From: Streptomyces sp. NBC_00523
GTDB taxonomy: Bacteria; Actinomycetota; Actinomycetes; Streptomycetales; Streptomycetaceae
Direction of reading: 5' to 3'
Length of the DNA: 64,000 bases
Assembly (NCBI RefSeq): GCF_036346615.1
Contig: NZ_CP107836.1
Span: 2,108,001 to 2,172,000 of the forward strand
Part shown: positions 42,257 through 50,472 of the stretch, piece by piece
Layout: every line of letters starts with the position of its first letter
How positions within the stretch are numbered: position 1 is the first letter of the stretch
Translations under genes and position numbers: made by a program
Notes under the pieces: generated by a model
Told to the model about the DNA's origin: nothing
Seen by the model: the letters and a program-made list of their open reading frames with translations, nothing else
Databases searched by the model: none

Positions 42257-43578
42257 GCACCGCACCCGGCACCGCACTCGTCCCGGCCTCCGACGAGGCC
42301 CAGGACGAGGTCATCGCCCTCTGTGCCGAGCTGATCAGGTTCGACACCTCCAACCCGACGAGCACCGAGCGCGCGAGCGCCGAGTGGGTCGTGGCCCGCC
42401 TGGCCGAGGTGGGCATCGGCTCCGAGCTGGTCGAGTCGGCGCCCGGCCGCGCCAGCGTCATCGCCCGGATCGCCGGCCGCGACCCCGAGCGCGGCGCCCT
42501 GCTGGTCCACGGCCACCTGGACGTGGTCCCGGCGGACGCCTCCGAGTGGCAGGTGCCGCCCTTCTCCGGCGAGATCCGCGACGGCTACCTCTGGGGCCGG
42601 GGCGCGATCGACATGAAGGACACCGTCGCGGTGATGCTGGCCACCGCCCGGCACTTCGCCCGCACCGGCACGGCCCCCTCGCGCGACCTGGTCCTCGCCT
42701 TCCTCGCGGACGAGGAGGCGGGCGGCAAGTTCGGCGCGCACTGGCTGGTCGAGCACCGCCCGGAGCTGTTCGCCGGGGTCACCGAGGCGATCGGCGAGGG
42801 CGGCGGGTTCTCCTTCGCGATCGACGACACCCGGCGGCTGTACCCCATCGAGAACGCCCAGCGCGGCATGGCCTGGATGGAGCTCACCGCCACCGGCCGG
42901 GCCGGCCACGGCTCGTCCCCCAACGACGAGAACGCGGTCACCGACCTCGCGGAGTCGCTGACCCGGATCGGCCGCGAGACCTTCCCGGTCCGGCTCATCG
43001 AGCCGGTGCGCGCGCTGCTCGAAGAGGCCGCCCGGCTCTACGGCGTCGAGTTCGACGAGGACGACATCGAGGGCAGCCTCGCCCGCCTCGGCCCGGTCGC
43101 CGACTTCATGCAGGTGGTGCTGCGCAACTCGGCGAACCCGACGATGTTCAGCGCCGGCTACCAGACCAACGTGATCCCGGGGAAGGCCACCGCCCGCGTG
43201 GACGGCCGCTTCCTGCCGGGCCACGAGCAGGAGCTGATCGACACGATCGACCGGCTGCTGCTGCCCTCGGTGAGCCGGGAGTGGGTCAACCACGACATCG
43301 CCATGGAGACCCCGTTCGACGGCCCGCTGGTCGACGCGATGTGCGCGGCGGTCCGCGCGGAGGACCCGGACGGCCACCCGGTGCCGTACTGCAACCCCGG
43401 CGGCACGGACGCCAAGGCTTTCACCCACCTGGGCATCCGCTGCTTCGGCTTCAAGGGCCTCAAGCTGCCGCACGACCTCGACTACGGCCGCCTCTTCCAC
43501 GGCGTGGACGAGCGCGTCCCGCTGGAGGGCCTGCGCTTCGGCGTCCGCGTCATGACCCGCCTCTGGCAGAGCTGCTGA
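42253..43578 (+). CDS. M20-family amidohydrolase/peptidase (ArgE/DapE-like)
   Basis: A 441-residue zinc-dependent hydrolase that cleaves an amide bond. The di-zinc motifs are complete: VHGHLDVVP (His88, Asp90), WGRGAIDMKD (bridging Asp120), AFLADEEAGG (catalytic Glu154, zinc-binding Glu155) and the C-terminal PHDLDYGRLFHGVDE. The dimerisation (lid) domain sits between, with GRAGHGSSP. It ends a three-gene operon after DUF1177 and an NCS1 permease. M20 members include N-acyl amino-acid, N-carbamoyl amino-acid and dipeptide hydrolases; context favours a small acylated or carbamoylated amino acid. A terminator follows at 43627. Confidence 0.92.
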   Translation: MSTAPGTALVPASDEAQDEVIALCAELIRFDTSNPTSTERASAEWVVARLAEVGIGSELVESAPGRASVIARIAGRDPERGALLVHGHLDVVPADASEWQVPPFSGEIRDGYLWGRGAIDMKDTVAVMLATARHFARTGTAPSRDLVLAFLADEEAGGKFGAHWLVEHRPELFAGVTEAIGEGGGFSFAIDDTRRLYPIENAQRGMAWMELTATGRAGHGSSPNDENAVTDLAESLTRIGRETFPVRLIEPVRALLEEAARLYGVEFDEDDIEGSLARLGPVADFMQVVLRNSANPTMFSAGYQTNVIPGKATARVDGRFLPGHEQELIDTIDRLLLPSVSREWVNHDIAMETPFDGPLVDAMCAAVRAEDPDGHPVPYCNPGGTDAKAFTHLGIRCFGFKGLKLPHDLDYGRLFHGVDERVPLEGLRFGVRVMTRLWQSC

Positions 43579-43588
43579 CCCGAGCCAC

Positions 43589-43623
43589 GCCAGGCACCCC
43601 TGCGGGGATTGGCCAGGCACCCC
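43589..43623. repeat. 12-bp direct repeat downstream of the M20 gene
   Basis: GCCAGGCACCCC occurs at 43589-43600 and again at 43612-43623, 23 bp apart, between the M20 stop and the terminator. It may be a remnant duplication or a binding site for control of the following methyltransferase gene. Confidence 0.5.
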
Positions 43624-43626
43624 CTG

Positions 43627-43653
43627 GCCCCCGCCGGTACCTTCGGCGGGGGC
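43627..43653. terminator. Terminator after the DUF1177-permease-M20 operon
   Basis: A ten-base-pair stem, GCCCCCGCCG with CGGCGGGGGC, and a loop of seven bases, located 49 bases after the M20 stop and 45 bases before the next start. Confidence 0.75.
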
Positions 43654-43697
43654 GTACGGCACGATGGCGCCCTACCCGTCCCACCAGGAGGAACACC

Positions 43698-44342
43698 GTG
43701 GCCGCCGAGCCCAAGCCGGAGATTCTCGCCGCATTCCAGGCCGCCAAGGGCTTCATGCCGGTGGTCGAGGGGCTCGCGCTGTACGAGGCGGCCACCGAGG
43801 CCGCCGCGCTGGGCCTGCCGCTGCTGGAGGTCGGCACCTACTGCGGACGCTCCACGATCCTGATCGCCGACGCGGCGCGAGCGGCCGGCGTCACCGCGCT
43901 CACCGTCGACCACCACCGGGGCAGCGAGGAGCAGCAGCCCGGCTGGGAGTACCACGACCCGACCGTGGTGGACCCGGAGGTCGGCCGGATGGACACCCTG
44001 CCCACCTTCCGCAGGACGCTGCACGCGGCGGGCCTGGAGGACCACGTGGTGGCGCTCGTGGGGCGCTCGCCGCAGGTGGCGGCGGTCTGGGGCGGCGCGC
44101 TGGGCTTCGTCTTCATCGACGGCGGCCACACCGACGAGCACGCGAACGGCGACTACGAGGGCTGGGCCCCGCACGTCGCCGAAGGCGGGCTGCTGGTGAT
44201 CCACGACGTGTTCCCGGACCCGGCCCACGGCGGCCAGGCCCCGTACCGGGTGTATCTGGGGGCGCTGGAATCGGGCGCGTTCACCGAGGTCTCCGTCACG
44301 GACTCGCTGCGCGTGCTGCGCCGCACCGGACCGGGCATCTGA
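43698..44342 (+). CDS. Class I SAM-dependent O-methyltransferase-like protein
   Basis: A 214-residue protein of the Methyltransf_24 type. The SAM site is visible in LPLLEVGTYCGRSTILIADA (motif I, about 35-54) with the acidic strand TALTVDHHRGSEEQ, and GFVFIDGGHTDEHANGDYEG is the conserved metal/acceptor strand of cephalosporin-hydroxylase-like and O-methyltransferase families. GTG 43698 is the start, with AGGAGGA five bases upstream. The acceptor is unknown. The gene stands alone between the M20 operon terminator and a cell-wall amidase gene. Confidence 0.85.
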   Translation: MAAEPKPEILAAFQAAKGFMPVVEGLALYEAATEAAALGLPLLEVGTYCGRSTILIADAARAAGVTALTVDHHRGSEEQQPGWEYHDPTVVDPEVGRMDTLPTFRRTLHAAGLEDHVVALVGRSPQVAAVWGGALGFVFIDGGHTDEHANGDYEGWAPHVAEGGLLVIHDVFPDPAHGGQAPYRVYLGALESGAFTEVSVTDSLRVLRRTGPGI

Positions 44343-44424
44343 CAACAAAGACCCGTTTACGGGCGTTCCCGGCCGGTCCGCGGACGCCCCGGACAGGGCA
44401 AGGGGTGGCCGGTAGCATCGCCGG

Positions 44425-45360
44425 GTGCGTCACCACGAGAGCCTTCCCCCCACCCCGCGCCACCCGCTCCGGATCGCCGCCGCCGCTGCCCTGCTGTGCC
44501 TGGGCCTGGCCGGCTGCGGCGACGGGGACGGCACCGCGCAGGCCCAGGCCGGGCCGAGCGGCGGTGCGGCCACCACCCCGGCCGCACCCGCCTCGCCGTC
44601 ACCGGCGCCCACGAAGGCCGCCCCTTCGCCGTCGAAGTCCCCGGTGAAGTCCCCCTCGCACACGACGCCGCCGCCCGCTCCGGGCGGACCGCTGTCCGGT
44701 AGGACCGTGGTCATCGACCCCGGGCACAACCCGCGCAACCACCTGCACACCGCCGCGATCAACCGCCAGGTCGACATCGGCACCGGCCACAAGGAGTGCG
44801 ACACCACCGGGACCGCCACCAACGGGGGTTACGCGGAGGCGGAGTTCACCCTCGACGTGGCGCACCGGCTGCGGGACCTGCTGCGGGCGCAGGGCGCGAA
44901 GGTGCTCCTGACGTACGACGGGGACCGGGAGTTCGGGCCGTGCGTGGACGAGCGCGCGCGGATCGGCAACGAGGCGCACGCGGACGCGGTGGTCTCGGTG
45001 CACGCGGACGGATCGGCCGTGGGAAACCGCGGGTTCCATGTGATCCTTCCCGCACTCGTGCGCGGCGGGGGCGCGGACACCTCGAAGATCGTTGAGCCTT
45101 CACGCGATCTCGGCACCCGTATCGCCGGACTGTTCGTGCGCAGTACCGGAAGTTCCCCTTCCAATTACGTGGGCGGCAAAACGGGTTTGGACGTGCGCAA
45201 GGATCTCGGCGGACTGAATTTGTCGACCGTGCCCAAAGTCTTCATCGAATGCGGCAATATGCGTGATCCCAAGGACGCCGCCCTGCTCACCAGCCCGGGT
45301 TGGCGCCAGAAGGCCGCCCAGGGCATCGCGGACGGCATCAGCAGCTACCTCAAGGGGTAG
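44425..45360 (+). CDS. N-acetylmuramoyl-L-alanine amidase (Amidase_3) lipoprotein
   Basis: A 311-residue zinc amidase that cuts the peptide stem from peptidoglycan. A signal peptide with lipobox LGLAGC (Cys31) is followed by a Ser/Pro/Thr/Lys-rich spacer (about 40-90) that would cross the wall, then the Amidase_3 domain: VVIDPGHNPRN (zinc His), AEAEFTLDVAHRL (zinc Glu), VVSVHADGS (zinc His) and VFIECGNMRDPKDA (catalytic Glu). Start is GTG 44425. The last 80 codons use AT-richer codons (for example AAT, AAA, TTG) than their neighbours, which is unusual but does not break the domain. It acts in wall turnover or sporulation-associated remodelling. Confidence 0.92.
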   Translation: MRHHESLPPTPRHPLRIAAAAALLCLGLAGCGDGDGTAQAQAGPSGGAATTPAAPASPSPAPTKAAPSPSKSPVKSPSHTTPPPAPGGPLSGRTVVIDPGHNPRNHLHTAAINRQVDIGTGHKECDTTGTATNGGYAEAEFTLDVAHRLRDLLRAQGAKVLLTYDGDREFGPCVDERARIGNEAHADAVVSVHADGSAVGNRGFHVILPALVRGGGADTSKIVEPSRDLGTRIAGLFVRSTGSSPSNYVGGKTGLDVRKDLGGLNLSTVPKVFIECGNMRDPKDAALLTSPGWRQKAAQGIADGISSYLKG

Positions 45361-45550
45361 TCAAGGGGTGATTCTGCGATGAATTCGGGAGGATGTTCCC
45401 GCACCAACCGGGCAGGAACACAACCCGCCGGGCCAGACGATAGATTCATCCCTACGATGGGGAGCCGTTCCCGAGCTTCGAGCCTTGCCCGCCGTGTATC
45501 CGGCGGCAGCGACGACCGCCCCGACGAGACGATCGACTAAGGACCTTCAC

Positions 45551-46366
45551 GTGAATATCCGCTCCCTCACTCGAGGCGATGGCGTGGTGATCGGAGCAGC
45601 GGTCGTGCTGTTCATCGCCTCGTTCCTCGACTACTACGACTACGGAAACGCCGCCGCCGACGCCCCCAACTCCTGGGACATGCTGGGCAACGGCATCGGC
45701 GTCTACATGGTCGGAGTGATCGGCGCAGCGCTGATCGTGCTCTCCCGTTCCCAGCCCCAGCCGCGCAAGGTCGTGGGTCTCGACCTCGCCCAGTTCGGTG
45801 TCGCCGCCACGGTGTTCACCGCGTGGAACCTGTTCTGGACGATCATCGACCTGGGCCAGATCGACGCGGGCGCCGGACTGATCCTCGGCTTCATCGCCTC
45901 CCTGGCGCTGGCCGGTGGCGCGGTCGCCTCGCCGCTGGTCCCGGCCCTCAAGGCCCCGCTCGCCGGTGCCCCGAACCCGCAGGCCGTGCAGCAGCCGTAC
46001 GGTGCCCAGCCCGGCCAGGGCTACGGCTACCCGGGCGGTCCGCAGCCGGCGTTCGGCGGCCAGCAGCCGGGCCAGCCGCAGCCGTACGGTGCGCAGCAGC
46101 CGGGCCAGCCGGGTCAGCCCGAGGCGCAGAAGGCCCCGGCGGCGCCGGCGGCCGGTGGCGGCTCCGGTGACTTCACCCCGTTCTGGTTCGCGGTGCCGGT
46201 AGCCCGCCAGCTGTACAACGAGGACGGTTCGCAGTCCCCGATCGCCGAGCTGGCGCCGGGCACCTGGTACCTCGCGGTCGAGCAGCGCGGTTCGGCGCTG
46301 ATCGCCCAGACGCAGGACGGCCGTCGCGGCGTCCTCCAGGACACCACGGGCATCCAGCGCGGCTGA
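45551..46366 (+). CDS. DUF5336-like four-helix membrane protein with Gln/Pro/Gly-rich tail
   Basis: A 271-residue protein. Residues 10-140 contain four membrane helices (GVVIGAAVVLFIASFLDYY; YMVGVIGAALIVL; FGVAATVFTAWNLFWTII; LILGFIASLALAGGAVAS), resembling the actinobacterial DUF5336 / 34-kDa antigen family. Residues 145-200 are a Gln-Pro-Gly-Tyr repeat region (units like QQPYGAQPGQ and QQPGQPQPYGAQ), and the final 60 residues form a small beta-rich module (FWFAVPVARQLYNEDGSQ...). GTG 45551 was chosen because the first helix follows directly and the upstream frame looks non-coding. The role is unknown, probably in envelope organisation. The 190 bp upstream hold its promoter. Confidence 0.75.
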   Translation: MNIRSLTRGDGVVIGAAVVLFIASFLDYYDYGNAAADAPNSWDMLGNGIGVYMVGVIGAALIVLSRSQPQPRKVVGLDLAQFGVAATVFTAWNLFWTIIDLGQIDAGAGLILGFIASLALAGGAVASPLVPALKAPLAGAPNPQAVQQPYGAQPGQGYGYPGGPQPAFGGQQPGQPQPYGAQQPGQPGQPEAQKAPAAPAAGGGSGDFTPFWFAVPVARQLYNEDGSQSPIAELAPGTWYLAVEQRGSALIAQTQDGRRGVLQDTTGIQRG

Positions 46367-46386
46367 GCCCGCCCCCTGTCCGTCCC

Positions 46387-46421
46387 AGCGGCCCCCTGCC
46401 CCTTCCGGGCGGGGGGCCGCT
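46387..46421. terminator. Bidirectional terminator between the DUF5336-like and PHP genes
   Basis: AGCGGCCCCCTGCCC pairs with GGGCGGGGGGCCGCT (one mismatch-type position) around a CTTCC loop, located in the 74-bp gap between two convergent genes. Confidence 0.8.
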
Positions 46422-46440
46422 GCCGTGCCCGGGGCCGCGC

Positions 46441-47481
46441 TCAGCCGGCCGCGCGCTTCGGGACCTTGCCCTTCCGGGTCCAGCGCAGCAGCTCGTCGGC
46501 CGTCCAGGTGGTGACCACGCGCTCCGGCGGGACCTCGCACTCCTCGGCGCGGGCGCAGCCGTACGCCTGCCAGTCCAGCTGGCCCGGTGCGTGCGCGTCG
46601 GTGTCGACGGCGAACAGGGTGCCCGCCGCCACGGCCCGGCGCAGGAGTGCGCGGGGCGGGTCGAGCCGTTCGGGGCGGCTGTTGATCTCGACGGCGGTGC
46701 CCGAATCGGCGCAGGCGGCGAAGACCTCGTCGGCGTCGAACGACGACTCGGGGCGGCCCCGTCCGGTGAGGAGGCGGCCGGTGCAGTGGCCGAGGACGTT
46801 CGCCTGCGGATGGCGGACGGCGGCGACCATGCGGCGGGTCATCGGGGCGGCGTCCATGCGGAGTTTGGAGTGTACGGACACCACGACCAGGTCGACCTGT
46901 TCGAGCAGGTCCTCCTCCTGGTCGAGGGAGCCGTCGAGGTTGATGTCGCACTCGATGCCGGTGAGCAGCCTGAACGGCGCCCAGCGCTCGTTGAGTTCGG
47001 CCACTTCGGCAAGCTGCCTGCGCAGCCGCTCCGGCGAGAGGCCGTTCGCGACCGTGAGCCGGGGCGAGTGGTCGGTGAGGACCGTCCAGTCGTGGCCCAG
47101 TTCCGCCGCCGCGCGGCCCATCTCCTCGATGGGGCTGCCGCCGTCCGACCAGTCGGAGTGCGTATGGCAGTCGCCGCGCAGCAGGGACAGCAGGTGCTCG
47201 CCGCCCCGCGCGAGGGGTCCGGCCTCGGAAGCCTCGGTTTCGAGCCGGTCCAGATAGCCGGGTGTCTCCCCGGCCACGGCCTCGCGGACGACCTGGGCGG
47301 TGCGGGGGCCGATGCCCTTGACCCGTTCCAGCGAGCCGTCGGCCACGCGCCGCTCCGCCTCGCCGTCGTCCATCGCGGCGACGGTGCGCGCGGCGGTGCG
47401 GAAGGCCTGGACGCGGTAGGTGTCCGCCTTGCCGCGCTCCAGCAGGAAGGCGATCCGTTCCAGGGCCCGGACCGGGTCCAT
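46441..47481 (-). CDS. PHP-domain phosphoesterase with N-terminal helix-hairpin-helix region
   Basis: A 346-residue protein. The first ~85 residues resemble the 8-kDa/HhH part of family X DNA polymerases (DTYRVQAFRTAARTVAAMDD; LERVKGIGPRTAQVVREAVAG). The rest is a PHP metal-dependent phosphoesterase domain: GDCHTHSDWSDGG, VLTDHSPRL, LTGIECDIN, VVSVHSKLRM, VLGHCTGRLLTGRGRP and VDTDAHAPGQLDW carry the trinuclear metal ligands. It looks like a Pol X minus the polymerase core, so a DNA 3'-phosphatase or end-processing role is plausible. ATG 47481 has GAGGAGG upstream. It lies 92 bp downstream of the MDMPI gene. Confidence 0.88.
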   Translation of the reverse strand: MDPVRALERIAFLLERGKADTYRVQAFRTAARTVAAMDDGEAERRVADGSLERVKGIGPRTAQVVREAVAGETPGYLDRLETEASEAGPLARGGEHLLSLLRGDCHTHSDWSDGGSPIEEMGRAAAELGHDWTVLTDHSPRLTVANGLSPERLRRQLAEVAELNERWAPFRLLTGIECDINLDGSLDQEEDLLEQVDLVVVSVHSKLRMDAAPMTRRMVAAVRHPQANVLGHCTGRLLTGRGRPESSFDADEVFAACADSGTAVEINSRPERLDPPRALLRRAVAAGTLFAVDTDAHAPGQLDWQAYGCARAEECEVPPERVVTTWTADELLRWTRKGKVPKRAAG

Positions 47482-47573
47482 CGGCACCTCCTCGCGGGAC
47501 GGGACGGCCGGCGGCCGCCCGTCCAGCTTGGCCCAGCCGGGCCCGGCCCGCACACCGGCCGGGCGCGCCCCGC

Positions 47574-48350
47574 TCAGCCGAAGGAGGTGCGCGCCAGCCA
47601 GAAGTCCAGCAGTCCGGCGTCGCCCAGCACCTCGACCCGGTCGCTGTCCGGGGCGAGGCGGCGGTTGAAGACGAGCATGACCTCGGTGAGCGGCCCGCGC
47701 AGCGCCACGTCCGCCTTGCCGTGCGCCCGGCGCCAGGTGACGCCCTCCGCGCCGAGCTCGATCAGCCACTCGGCGTCGGGCACATCGGTGGCGTGCAGGT
47801 GCAGGGAGCGCTCGGCCCCGCGCAGTTGGGCGACCTCGCGGTCGCCGTCGGCCTGCGCGAAGGTCACGATCTCCAGCCACTCGTCGACGGTGTCGGCGGC
47901 CAGCTCGGGCGTCATCGTGTACGGGACCTGCGCGGCGAGGGCCGCGTCGGCGAGGTGGACGACGGTCTCCAGGGCCATGCGGCGGGCCCAGAAGCCCGCG
48001 CTGTGGTCCCAGGCCCAGGACCACACCTCGGTGTCCGGCCCGGCCTCCCGCAGCGCGTCGGCGGTACCGGCGGCACCCTCGGCGAGCCAGGCGTCGAGGG
48101 CTGCGGGGTCGTCGCTCCCGGGGCTGTTGTCCGGCACCTTCTCCTCCGCCACCGGCTCGGCGGCCCGGGTGCGGACGATCTCACCGGCCCAGCGGTGGGC
48201 GCGGCCGACGTGCTCGGCCAGTTCGCGCAGGGTCCAGTCGGGGCAGGTCGGCACGGTCGCGCCGAGATCGGCGCCGCGCAGGCTCGCCCTCAACTCCCCG
48301 GTGAGCCGGACGATTTCATCGCAGTAGCGCTCGTGCGCCAGAAGTCCCAT
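47574..48350 (-). CDS. Maleylpyruvate isomerase-fold, mycothiol-dependent family protein
   Basis: A 258-residue protein of the MDMPI/DinB superfamily, widespread in actinomycetes. The N-terminal domain has VPTCPDWTLRELAEHVGRAH and WAGEIV, the typical first two helices, and a conserved ETVVHLADAAL helix with the metal-binding His; a C-terminal alpha/beta MDMPI_C module follows (about 165-258). Members isomerise maleylpyruvate with mycothiol or act on xenobiotics, but most have no known substrate. It precedes the PHP gene on the same strand and may share its transcript. Confidence 0.85.
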   Translation of the reverse strand: MGLLAHERYCDEIVRLTGELRASLRGADLGATVPTCPDWTLRELAEHVGRAHRWAGEIVRTRAAEPVAEEKVPDNSPGSDDPAALDAWLAEGAAGTADALREAGPDTEVWSWAWDHSAGFWARRMALETVVHLADAALAAQVPYTMTPELAADTVDEWLEIVTFAQADGDREVAQLRGAERSLHLHATDVPDAEWLIELGAEGVTWRRAHGKADVALRGPLTEVMLVFNRRLAPDSDRVEVLGDAGLLDFWLARTSFG

Positions 48351-48389
48351 GATCGCACCCTAGTGCGACCGCCCCCGGTTCACATGCGG

Positions 48390-48944
48390 TTATCCGCCGA
48401 GCTGCGAGGTGGACGGGACCTTGTCCTTCACCTCGGCGCCCGCGCTCTTCCCGGCGTCCTTGATGCCGCTGATGACGTCCTCGAACATGCCGATGTCGCC
48501 CGCTCCCGCCTCGCCCTTGCGGAGCTTGGTGGAGAGCCCCTTGAGCGAGGCGATGCCCGCGGTGAGCGGGGCGACGGCCTTCGACAGCAGCGGGTCGCCC
48601 TTCGCGTTCTCCGTGGCGGCCTTCAGCCGGTTGTAGGCGAAGGTGCCCGCGAGCCCGGCCTTGACGAGGGCGAAGGTGCGCCCGTCGGCGCCCTTCTTGA
48701 ACTTCCCGGCCCGGTAAGGCTTCACGACCCACTGGTACGTGGCGCCCGCGGCGAGCCCCGCGTTGGCGACGAACCTCGTCTTGGCCCACTTCTGCGCCTC
48801 GGCCGAAGAGGTGCCGGTGGGCGACGCCGAACTGCTCGTACCGCCGTCCTTGTCGTCGCTCCCGCACGCGGTGGTGCCCGCCAGCACGGCGCAGGCCAGC
48901 AGCAGCGCGAGGAGCAGGCGGCGGAGCGGTACGGGTCGGGGCAC
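48390..48944 (-). CDS. Small secreted lipoprotein-like protein of unknown function
   Basis: A 184-residue protein starting at GTG 48944 (AGGGAGG upstream). It has an Arg-rich N-terminus, a hydrophobic core (LLLALLLACAVLAG) and a Cys in TTACGS that could be a degenerate lipobox. A Ser/Thr-rich spacer follows, then a helical domain (about 55-184) rich in Ala, Lys and Gly without known motif. It is divergent from a small two-helix membrane protein. Relatives seem common in Streptomyces but I know of no function. Confidence 0.7.
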   Translation of the reverse strand: MPRPVPLRRLLLALLLACAVLAGTTACGSDDKDGGTSSSASPTGTSSAEAQKWAKTRFVANAGLAAGATYQWVVKPYRAGKFKKGADGRTFALVKAGLAGTFAYNRLKAATENAKGDPLLSKAVAPLTAGIASLKGLSTKLRKGEAGAGDIGMFEDVISGIKDAGKSAGAEVKDKVPSTSQLGG

Positions 48945-49092
48945 GGCGGGCCTCCCTGGCCGGGCGGGGCGGGTGCCGGGGCCCGGCACTCCCCGCCAGG
49001 CTCGCCGCGCCGCGGGCAACCCGCCACCGCTGCGCGGCCGTACGAGTCCGGCCGACGGGTTTCGGCCGCGCCCGAGCGGCAAAGCGGAGACC

Positions 49093-49380
49093 ATGTCCTA
49101 CAGCAGAGGCAACGGCTTCACCGCAGCACGTGTCATCGCCCTCGTGGCGGACGTCATGGCCTTCATCATCGGCCTGTGGATCCTGATGTACCTGCTCGAC
49201 GCGAACCGCGGCAACGAGCTGGTCGAGTTCGTGCGGGACACCGCCAGGTGGCTCGCCGGCTGGTCGTACGACCTGTTCACGTTCGACAAGGCATGGGCCA
49301 ACGTCGTCGCCGGTTACGGCCTGGCCGCCCTGGTGTACCTGTTCATCGGGCACGCCATCGCGGGCCGCGTCCGGCGCTGA
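49093..49380 (+). CDS. Small membrane protein with two transmembrane helices
   Basis: A 95-residue protein beginning MSYSRGNGFTAARVIALVAD. Helix 1 spans about 14-35 (AFIIGLWILMYLL) and helix 2 about 68-88 (VAGYGLAALVYLFIGHAIAG), with an amphipathic stretch of about 30 residues between them. GGAGA lies just before the ATG. It is divergent from the small lipoprotein and convergent with the squalene-cyclase-like gene. It resembles conserved Streptomyces hypothetical membrane proteins; the function is unknown. Confidence 0.8.
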   Translation: MSYSRGNGFTAARVIALVADVMAFIIGLWILMYLLDANRGNELVEFVRDTARWLAGWSYDLFTFDKAWANVVAGYGLAALVYLFIGHAIAGRVRR

Positions 49381-49398
49381 CGCTCCCCCGTCAACCGC

Positions 49399-50472
49399 TC
49401 AGCCGCAGCAGTCCGGCTCCAGCCCCTTCGGGAGCCGGTCCCCGCTGAACACGGCGGTGGTCGCCTCGTCCCCTCCGAGCGCGGCCACCGCCAGCAGCAG
49501 CGAACCGGCCGTCCAGGAGGTGTGCTCCTCGGGCCAGAAGGCGCGGTTGCCCTCGAAGACGTAGCCCGTCCAGTACATGCCGCCCTCGGCCCGCAGGTGC
49601 TGGACCGACTGGAGGATGTCGAGCGCCCGGTCGGACTCGCCCATCACCCAGAGGGCCAGGGCAAGTTCGCAGCTCTCGCCGCCGGTCACCCACGGGTTGG
49701 GCAGCACGCAGCGCACCCCGAGGCCGGGGACGACGAAGCGGTCCCAGCCCTCCTCGATGCGCTCCTTGGCCGCCGCGCCGGTGACGGCGCCGCCGAGGAC
49801 CGGGTAGTACCAGTCCATCGAGTAACGGCTCTTGTCGAGGAAGCGCTCCGGGTGGCTGCGGATCGCGTGGCCGAGCGCCCCGGTCGCCAGCTCCCAGTCC
49901 GGCTGCGGCTCCTCGCGGCGCTCGGCGATGGCCAGCGCGCAGCGCAGGGCCTGGTGGATGGAGGAGGACCCGGTCAGCAGCGCGTCCGTCACCTCCGTGC
50001 CGTCGTCCTCCCGCTTCCAGCCGATCTGGCCGCCGGGCTGCTGGAGGCGCAGGACGAACTCGACGGCCGCGTGGACCGTGGGCCACATCCGGTCCACGAA
50101 GGCGTCGTCGCCGGTGGCGAGGTAGTGGTGCCAGACGCCGACGGCCACGTAGGCGCAGAAGTTGGTCTCCCGGCTGCGGTCGGTCGGCTGACCGGCGTCG
50201 CCGTCGTGGTAGGCGGCGTACCAGGAGCCGTCGGCGTTCTGGTGGCGGGCCAGCCACTCGTACGCGCGTTCCGCGGCGGTGTGCTCGCCGGCCGCGTCCA
50301 GGGCCATGGCGGCCTCGGTGTGGTCCCACGGGTCGAGGTGGTGGCCGCGGAACCACGGGATGGCGCCGTCCGGGCGCTGCACGGCGCGCACCGCGGCGAC
50401 GGTCTCGGCGGCCTGCGCGGCGGTGAGGACTCCGGGCAGGACGAGGTGTTCGGTCCGCTCGGGAAGGCTCAC
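49399..50472 (-). CDS. Prenyltransferase/squalene-cyclase repeat (alpha/alpha toroid) protein
   Basis: A 357-residue protein built from alpha/alpha hairpins with QW-like repeats: VQRPDGAIPW (about 34-43), RHQNADGSWYAAYHDGD (about 75-91) and LQQPGGQIGWKREDDG. These mark the barrel of squalene-hopene cyclases, prenyltransferase beta subunits and also some glycoside-processing toroids. It lacks a recognisable DXDD cyclase motif, so a cyclase activity is doubtful. GTG 50472 overlaps the stop of the methyltransferase gene (GTGA); it is the last gene of a tightly coupled operon with a GT4 glycosyltransferase and a methyltransferase, suggesting work on one lipid- or glycan-type product. Confidence 0.82.
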   Translation of the reverse strand: MSLPERTEHLVLPGVLTAAQAAETVAAVRAVQRPDGAIPWFRGHHLDPWDHTEAAMALDAAGEHTAAERAYEWLARHQNADGSWYAAYHDGDAGQPTDRSRETNFCAYVAVGVWHHYLATGDDAFVDRMWPTVHAAVEFVLRLQQPGGQIGWKREDDGTEVTDALLTGSSSIHQALRCALAIAERREEPQPDWELATGALGHAIRSHPERFLDKSRYSMDWYYPVLGGAVTGAAAKERIEEGWDRFVVPGLGVRCVLPNPWVTGGESCELALALWVMGESDRALDILQSVQHLRAEGGMYWTGYVFEGNRAFWPEEHTSWTAGSLLLAVAALGGDEATTAVFSGDRLPKGLEPDCCG

